Below the pieces are notes generated by a model that saw only the letters and a program-made list of their open reading frames with translations, made no database searches and was not told the origin of the DNA. DNA of 47,891 nt from DATGUA01 sp035301545 (GTDB taxonomy: Bacteria; Bacillota; Clostridia; Tissierellales; Tissierellaceae): the NCBI GenBank assembly GCA_035301545.1, contig DATGUA010000055.1, positions 1-47,891 of the forward strand. The letters are read 5' to 3'. Below are positions 43,216 through 47,891 of the stretch, in pieces (the first letter of the stretch is position 1; each line of letters opens with the position of its first letter). The translations under genes and the position numbers were made by a program.

Positions 43216-44184
43216 TTATTTTGCGTATCTTGGCTTCTTACCTAAATCATGTATAGATTCTATAAATCTAATAGTTCCTGTTTCGGCTCTAAGGATTAAT
43301 GTATGAGTTGATGCCTTATTATTTTCCATATACTTAACACCATCTAATAATTCACCATATGATACTCCTGTAGCTGCAAACATCATTTCATCACCCTTGG
43401 CTAAATCATCCATATAGTAAACCCTATCTAAATCTGCACCCATTTTCCTACATCTTTCCATTTGTTCCCCTGTTTTTGGTCTTAATTTCCCTTGTAATTC
43501 TCCACCTATACACTTTAATGCTGCAGCTGATATAACTCCTTCTGGAGCTCCGCCTATTCCCATTAGAATATCTACACCTGTATAATCGAAACAAGTTGAT
43601 ATTGCTCCTAAAACATCACCATCACTAATCATTTTAATTCTAGCGCCGGTACTACGAATCCTCTTTACTAAATCTTCATGTCTTGGCCTATCTAATACTA
43701 CTACTGTAATATCATCTACAGACTTTTTTAATGCCTTAGCTACATTATTAATATTTTCTTCTACAGATTTATTTATATCTATAAAACCTTTAGCTTTAGG
43801 TCCTACAGCGATCTTATCCATATATATGTCTGGTGCATGTAACAAGCACCCTTTTGGAGCTATGGCCACTACTGATATAGCATTTGGAAGTCCATTAGCT
43901 ACTGATACAGTTCCATCTAAAGGATCTACTGCTATATCTACTTTTAAAGCATTGTCTTTAGCTGTTCCAATCTGCTCTCCTATATATAACATAGGAGCTT
44001 CGTCCATTTCTCCTTCACCTATTACTACTGTACCATCTATATTAATAGTATCAAACATTCTTCTCATTCCATCTACTGCTGCTTGATCTGCTATATTTTT
44101 ATCTCCTTTTCCTAAAAACTTTGCACTAGCTAAAGCAGCAGCCTCTGTTACTCTACCTAAATTAACAGTTAAATTTCTATTCAT
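43216..44184 (-). CDS. glpX: Class II fructose-1,6-bisphosphatase
   Basis: Gluconeogenic phosphatase that removes the 1-phosphate of fructose-1,6-bisphosphate. Motifs GEGEMDEAPMLYIGE and DPLDGTVSVANG, and GVGGAPEGV-like GIGGAPEGVISAAAL, are typical. It has 322 residues. ATG at 44184 follows GGGGG. With fba and transaldolase upstream it forms a sugar-phosphate cluster. Confidence 0.96.
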   Translation of the reverse strand: MNRNLTVNLGRVTEAAALASAKFLGKGDKNIADQAAVDGMRRMFDTINIDGTVVIGEGEMDEAPMLYIGEQIGTAKDNALKVDIAVDPLDGTVSVANGLPNAISVVAIAPKGCLLHAPDIYMDKIAVGPKAKGFIDINKSVEENINNVAKALKKSVDDITVVVLDRPRHEDLVKRIRSTGARIKMISDGDVLGAISTCFDYTGVDILMGIGGAPEGVISAAALKCIGGELQGKLRPKTGEQMERCRKMGADLDRVYYMDDLAKGDEMMFAATGVSYGELLDGVKYMENNKASTHTLILRAETGTIRFIESIHDLGKKPRYAK

Positions 44185-44221
44185 AATATACCCCCTTTAT
44201 AGAATTTAATTATAATTTATT

Positions 44222-44256
44222 CTTTAGGAAGAGAGCTATACGACTCTCTCCTAAAG
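44222..44256 (-). terminator. Probable terminator or processing hairpin after transaldolase
   Basis: Arms CTTTAGG-A-GAGAG and CTCTC-T-CCTAAAG pair with one bulge. They are followed on the minus strand by AATAAATT, not a long T-run, so it may only partly separate transaldolase from glpX. Confidence 0.6.
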
Positions 44257-44262
44257 CTTTCT

Positions 44263-44901
44263 TTATATATTATTCCAATCTTCTAGAAACTTTTCAATAC
44301 CTGTGTCTGTCAATGGATGATCTACCATTTGATTAAATACCTTATATGGAATAGTGGATATAGTAGCACCTGCTTTTGCAGATTCTAATACATGAATAGG
44401 ATGTCTGATACTTGCAGATATAATTTCCGTATCTATATTATGCCTATCAAATATATTAACAATATCTTCAATTAGACATAATCCATCATGACCTATATCA
44501 TCTAATCTTCCAACAAAAGGGCTTACATAAGTAGCACCTGCTTTTGCAGCTAGCAAGGCTTGATTTGCTGAGAAAACTAAAGTTACATTAGTTTTTATTC
44601 CTTCTTCTGTAAATACCTTAGTCGCTTTTAAACCTTCTTTAGTCATTGGAACCTTGATTATGATATTTTCATGAATTTTTGCTAAATCTCTTCCTTCTTC
44701 AAGCATTCCATCTGCATCTAAAGACACAACTTCAGCACTTATAGGTCCATCTACAATATCTGTTATTTCTTTTACTACTTCTTTAAAATCTCTACCCTCT
44801 TTAGCTATTAAACTTGGATTTGTAGTTACTCCACAAATAACTCCCCATTCATTTACCTCTTTTATTTCTTCTATATTAGCAGTATCAATAAAAAATTTCA
44901 C
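44263..44901 (-). CDS. tal: Transaldolase (short, FSA/TalC type)
   Basis: Transfers three-carbon units in the pentose phosphate pathway, using a Schiff-base lysine. It has 212 residues, the short form. Motifs: FIDTANIEEI, GVTTNPSLIAKEG, IIIKVPMTKEG (catalytic K83) and GATYVSPFVGRLDD. The start is GTG at 44901. It follows fba and precedes glpX. It could also act as a fructose-6-phosphate aldolase; the family does not split cleanly by eye. Confidence 0.9.
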   Translation of the reverse strand: MKFFIDTANIEEIKEVNEWGVICGVTTNPSLIAKEGRDFKEVVKEITDIVDGPISAEVVSLDADGMLEEGRDLAKIHENIIIKVPMTKEGLKATKVFTEEGIKTNVTLVFSANQALLAAKAGATYVSPFVGRLDDIGHDGLCLIEDIVNIFDRHNIDTEIISASIRHPIHVLESAKAGATISTIPYKVFNQMVDHPLTDTGIEKFLEDWNNI

Positions 44902-44936
44902 TATATCCCTCCTCAGTATTTAACAATTAAATCTTT

Positions 44937-45788
44937 TTATACTCTTCCAGCTGATCCAAAAATTTTTATTTTCTCTTTTATAGTTTCTTTCATATCTTCT
45001 CTAGCTGGTCCTAAAATTTTTCTTGGGTCTATTTCTTCTGGATTTTCATTTACAAAATTACCAACTGCTTTAGCAAAGGAAGCTCTAATATCTGTATCAA
45101 TATTTATTTTACAAATACCTAATGATATGGCCTTTTTCAGACTTTCTTCAGCTACTCCACTAGAACCATGTAATACTAATGGAATATCTACTAATTCTCT
45201 TATAGCTTTTATCCTGTCAAAGTCTAGTTTTGGTTCACCTCTGTATACACCATGAGCAGTTCCTACTGCAATTGCTAATGAATCTATTCCAGTTTCTTCT
45301 ACAAACATTTTTGCTTCTTCAGGATCTGTAAATGTTGCCTCTCTTTCATTAACTATAATATCATCTTCTGTTCCGCCTATTTTTCCTAGCTCTGCTTCTA
45401 CTGATATTCCAACAGCATGAGCAATCTCTACAATTTTTTTAGTACGTTCAATATTTTCTTCTAATGGATATTGAGATGCATCTATCATTACTGAAGTAAA
45501 TCCATTTCTAATACATTGTGTTATTTGTTTAAAGTCTGTACCATGATCTAAATGTAGTGCTACAGGAACATGAGATTTGTCTCCTGCTAGTTTTCCTAAT
45601 TCTGCAATATATTCTACTCCTGCATACTTAAGTCCTCCTTGACTTGCCTGAATAATTGCTGGAGAATCTAGCTCTTCTGCTGCACCTATAATAGCCTGCA
45701 TAATCTCCATATTATTTATATTAAATGCTCCAACTGCATATTTGTTTTTCTGAGCATCTAATAATAATTCCTTTCCTGTCATTAACAT
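44937..45788 (-). CDS. fba: Class II fructose-1,6-bisphosphate aldolase
   Basis: Zinc-dependent aldolase of glycolysis and gluconeogenesis. It has 283 residues. The catalytic and zinc segment is ALHLDHGTD (D81, H82), with later metal and substrate motifs GTAHGVY, LHGSSGV and KINIDTD. ATG at 45788 follows GGGGG at 8 nt; a second ATG two codons in is possible. It follows pyrG. Confidence 0.95.
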   Translation of the reverse strand: MLMTGKELLLDAQKNKYAVGAFNINNMEIMQAIIGAAEELDSPAIIQASQGGLKYAGVEYIAELGKLAGDKSHVPVALHLDHGTDFKQITQCIRNGFTSVMIDASQYPLEENIERTKKIVEIAHAVGISVEAELGKIGGTEDDIIVNEREATFTDPEEAKMFVEETGIDSLAIAVGTAHGVYRGEPKLDFDRIKAIRELVDIPLVLHGSSGVAEESLKKAISLGICKINIDTDIRASFAKAVGNFVNENPEEIDPRKILGPAREDMKETIKEKIKIFGSAGRV

Positions 45789-45901
45789 TAATATAGCCCC
45801 CTTGTTTTATTTTAAGTAATTTCATCTTCATTATAACACTATTTATCTATATTTTAAAACTTTTGATGAGTTTATCCACATTTCAACTATAATACAAAAT
45901 A

Positions 45902-45938
45902 AAAACTCAGGAATTAACATAATAGTATCCTAAGTTTT
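45902..45938 (-). terminator. Terminator of pyrG
   Basis: Arms AAAACTTAGGA and TCCTGAGTTTT (minus strand, one G-U pair) are followed by T-rich sequence. It lies 25 nt after the pyrG stop. Confidence 0.8.
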
Positions 45939-45962
45939 CAACTTTGTTTATATTCACAATAA

Positions 45963-47564
45963 TCATTGGTTTTCTTTTACAAACTTTACAAATTCTCTAA
46001 ATAATGGATGAGGTTGTATTGGTCTTGACTTAAATTCTGGATGGAAATTAACTCCTATAAACCATGGGTGATCTTTAATCTCTATAATTTCTACTAATCT
46101 TTCATCAGGTGATAACCCTGAAATAATTAAGCCTTCTTCTATTAGTCTATTTCTATATTCATTATTTATTTCATATCTATGTCTATGTCTCTCATATATT
46201 ATCTCATCTTTATATATTTCCTTAGCTAAAGTATCTTCAGCTATTTTACAAGGATATAATCCTAATCTCATTTCTCCATTTAAAAATTCCATATCTTTTT
46301 GTTCTGGCATTAAATCTACTATAGGATATTTAGTATCTGGATACCATTCTGTTCCGTGGGCTCCCTCTAATCCTAGTACATTTCTAGCATATTCAATTAC
46401 TGCTAATTGCATACCTAGTGATACTCCTAAAAATGGAAGATTATTTTCTCTAGCATATTTGATTGCAGATATTTTTCCCTCTAAACCTCTCTCACCAAAT
46501 CCTCCTGGTACTAATATTCCACCTACATTCTCTAATAATTCTTTAGCTGAATCTTCATTTACATCTTCAGCTTGTACCCAATGTATATTTACTTCTACTC
46601 CATTTTCTGCACCTGCATGGATTAAAGATTCTACTATTGAAATATAAGCATCTTTTAGCTCTACATATTTTCCTACCAATGCTATATCTATTTTCTCTGT
46701 AAGATTTTTCATCTTATCTAAAAAATTAGTCCAATGGGTTAAATCTAATTCATCACATTTAAGGTTTAAATGGTCTATAGTCTTTTTTGCTAGTCCTTCC
46801 TCTTCTAACATAACTGGTAGTTCATAAATAGAATCTGCATCTGCATTTTCAATTACATCTGATGGGTTTAAATCACAGAATAAACCTATCTTATCTTTTA
46901 AATCATCTGTTAAATGTCTTTCACTTCTGCATATAAGTAGATCTGGTTGTATTCCTAAACCTCTTAGTTCTTTAACACTGTGTTGGGTTGGCTTAGTTTT
47001 CAACTCTCCACTCTTTGCTAAATATGGAACTAATGTTACATGTATGTACATAACATTTTCCTTGCCTACATCATATTTAATCTGTCTTATAGCTTCAATA
47101 AAAGGTAATGATTCGATATCACCTACTGTACCACCTAATTCAGTAATGACCACATCTACATCTTTTTCTTTTGAAGCTCTTATAATTCTGTCTTTAATTT
47201 CATTAGTAATATGAGGTATCACTTGTACTGTTCTACCATTGTATTCTCTTCTTCTTTCTTTATTTAAAACAGACCAATATATTTTTCCAGTAGTTACATT
47301 ACTATTTTTACTTAAATTTACATCTATAAATCTTTCATAATGTCCTAAATCTAAATCAGTTTCAGCACCATCATTAGTTACAAATACTTCACCGTGTTGA
47401 TATGGACTCATAGTCCCTGGATCTACATTAATATAAGGGTCTAATTTTTGTATAGTAACTTTTAAACCTCTACTTTTTAATAATTGTCCTAAACTTGCCG
47501 CAGTAATTCCTTTTCCTAAAGATGAAACTACACCGCCTGTAACGAAGATATATTTTGTTTGCAT
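45963..47564 (-). CDS. pyrG: CTP synthase with Ser in place of the glutaminase Cys
   Basis: Makes CTP from UTP, ATP and a nitrogen source. The synthetase domain (about 1-265) carries VTGGVVSSLGKGITAAS and ELGGTVGDIES. The class I glutamine amidotransferase domain follows, with VPGGFGERG and NFHPEFKSRP (the His and Glu of the triad). The nucleophile motif, normally G-I/V-C-L-G-M-Q, reads GVSLGMQ: residue 382 is Ser (codon TCA at 46419-46421). Glutamine-dependent activity should be lost while ammonia-dependent synthesis could remain. ATG at 47564 has GGAGG 8 nt upstream; an in-frame ATG at 47579 overlaps that site. The length is 533 residues. It is followed by fba as in Firmicutes generally. 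Confidence 0.96.
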   Translation of the reverse strand: MQTKYIFVTGGVVSSLGKGITAASLGQLLKSRGLKVTIQKLDPYINVDPGTMSPYQHGEVFVTNDGAETDLDLGHYERFIDVNLSKNSNVTTGKIYWSVLNKERRREYNGRTVQVIPHITNEIKDRIIRASKEKDVDVVITELGGTVGDIESLPFIEAIRQIKYDVGKENVMYIHVTLVPYLAKSGELKTKPTQHSVKELRGLGIQPDLLICRSERHLTDDLKDKIGLFCDLNPSDVIENADADSIYELPVMLEEEGLAKKTIDHLNLKCDELDLTHWTNFLDKMKNLTEKIDIALVGKYVELKDAYISIVESLIHAGAENGVEVNIHWVQAEDVNEDSAKELLENVGGILVPGGFGERGLEGKISAIKYARENNLPFLGVSLGMQLAVIEYARNVLGLEGAHGTEWYPDTKYPIVDLMPEQKDMEFLNGEMRLGLYPCKIAEDTLAKEIYKDEIIYERHRHRYEINNEYRNRLIEEGLIISGLSPDERLVEIIEIKDHPWFIGVNFHPEFKSRPIQPHPLFREFVKFVKENQ

Positions 47565-47579
47565 CTTTTTTTCCTCCAT

Positions 47580-47891
47580 TTCCTATAGATTAACTACATT
47601 ATATTATATCACAATAAATAATAAGTCAATTATATTGTTGATAAATTCTAATAGGTATTTTAGAATATATACAAACATATACTTTGATAAACTAATTGCT
47701 TGTAATTTTTGTAAATATATACTTGGATAAAAGAAATCCTTATTCTAAAGAACCTTCCTCCAATAAAAATTAAAATTGGAATTTGTTATAAGTCGCCTTT
47801 TATCCTTAGAATAAGGACTTCATATTATATGTATAATAAGAAAATAAGTGAAGAATAAATCATAAATATATTATATTCTCATAAGGAAGTA
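47580..47891 (-). other. pyrG upstream region with promoters and possible structured RNA
   Basis: No protein gene is visible. A pyrG promoter lies at 47601-47629. Further up, TTCACT (47852-47847) and TATAAT (47829-47824), 17 nt apart, could start a transcript near 47818. That RNA would begin with a hairpin (outer AAGTC/GACTT, 47816-47820 with 47790-47794; inner TCCTTA-TTC-TAAGGA, 47803-47817). Its parts can also pair with 47737-47748 and 47725-47733. Imperfect 21-bp direct repeats lie at 47671-47691 and 47711-47731. Confidence 0.45.
47601..47629 (-). promoter_or_regulatory. Sigma-A promoter of pyrG
   Basis: On the minus strand TTGACT (47629-47624) is followed after 17 nt by TAATAT (47606-47601). 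The leader would be only about 30 nt. It does not begin with the GGG run needed for the known Gram-positive pyrG reiterative-transcription control, and no attenuator hairpin follows. Confidence 0.7.

Noticed and set aside
47564..47610. Reiterative-transcription (GGG start) control of pyrG
   Set aside because: The predicted start region has no GGG run and no attenuator hairpin follows.
47700..47891. T-box or known riboswitch upstream of pyrG
   Set aside because: The T-box sequence AGGGTGGNACCGCG and the conserved cores of common riboswitch classes are missing.
1..47891. CRISPR arrays, insertion sequences, prophage or integrase genes
   Set aside because: No regularly spaced repeats, transposase or phage-type reading frames were seen on either strand.

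Overview
The window is a low-GC, AT-rich chromosomal segment of an anaerobic, endospore-forming Gram-positive bacterium, most likely a member of the Clostridia/Tissierellia. Support comes from spoIID, spoIIQ and spoIIID, strong GGAGG ribosome-binding sites, frequent TTG and GTG starts, and catabolic genes typical of amino-acid and ureide fermenters. Almost everything lies on the minus strand. The exceptions are pucR (31098-32756) and a tRNA-Pro (3862-3938).

The backbone follows the ancestral Firmicutes order. Read along the minus strand from the right end it is pyrG, fba, transaldolase, glpX, rho, rpmE, yqhQ, prmC, prfA, sua5/ywlC, ywlE, rpiB, upp, then the atp operon (atpZ-I-B-E-F-H-A-G-D-C), ywmB, murA, spoIID, spoIIQ, spoIIID. 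Catabolic and transport cargo interrupts this order. A chromate-transporter pair sits between prmC and prfA. About 14 kb of ureide-degradation genes and transporters (20015-34694) sit between upp and the atp operon. A tyrosine phenol-lyase and a Na+-coupled transporter sit between murA and spoIID. Beyond spoIIID come a TDT transporter, the tRNA, and a threonine-degradation module (kbl, tdh, DAACS symporter).

The main catabolic system is a near-complete anaerobic allantoate pathway: allC, allE and allD, then allF/fdrA, allG (DUF1116), allH (DUF2877) and a carbamate kinase, with a divergent PucR regulator. It should convert allantoate through ureidoglycine, ureidoglycolate and oxalurate to oxamate plus carbamoyl phosphate. 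The carbamate kinase then makes ATP, CO2 and ammonia. No allantoinase is present. The operon ends in two unusual transporters: an Nramp-fold protein without the metal-binding motifs and an AEC-family carrier.

Other catabolism points the same way. Tyrosine goes to phenol, pyruvate and ammonia; threonine goes to glycine and acetyl-CoA. Several Na+-coupled transporter families are present, and the F-ATPase c subunit has the Na+-binding residue pattern, which suggests a Na+-based energy economy. The most striking single residue is in CTP synthase (pyrG): the catalytic glutaminase Cys is Ser, so the enzyme probably uses free ammonia, which this metabolism should make abundant.

Noncoding features include several well-formed sigma-A-type promoters, many terminators, perfect intercistronic palindromes without U-tracts, a 21-bp tandem repeat upstream of a symporter promoter, and a possible structured RNA upstream of pyrG.
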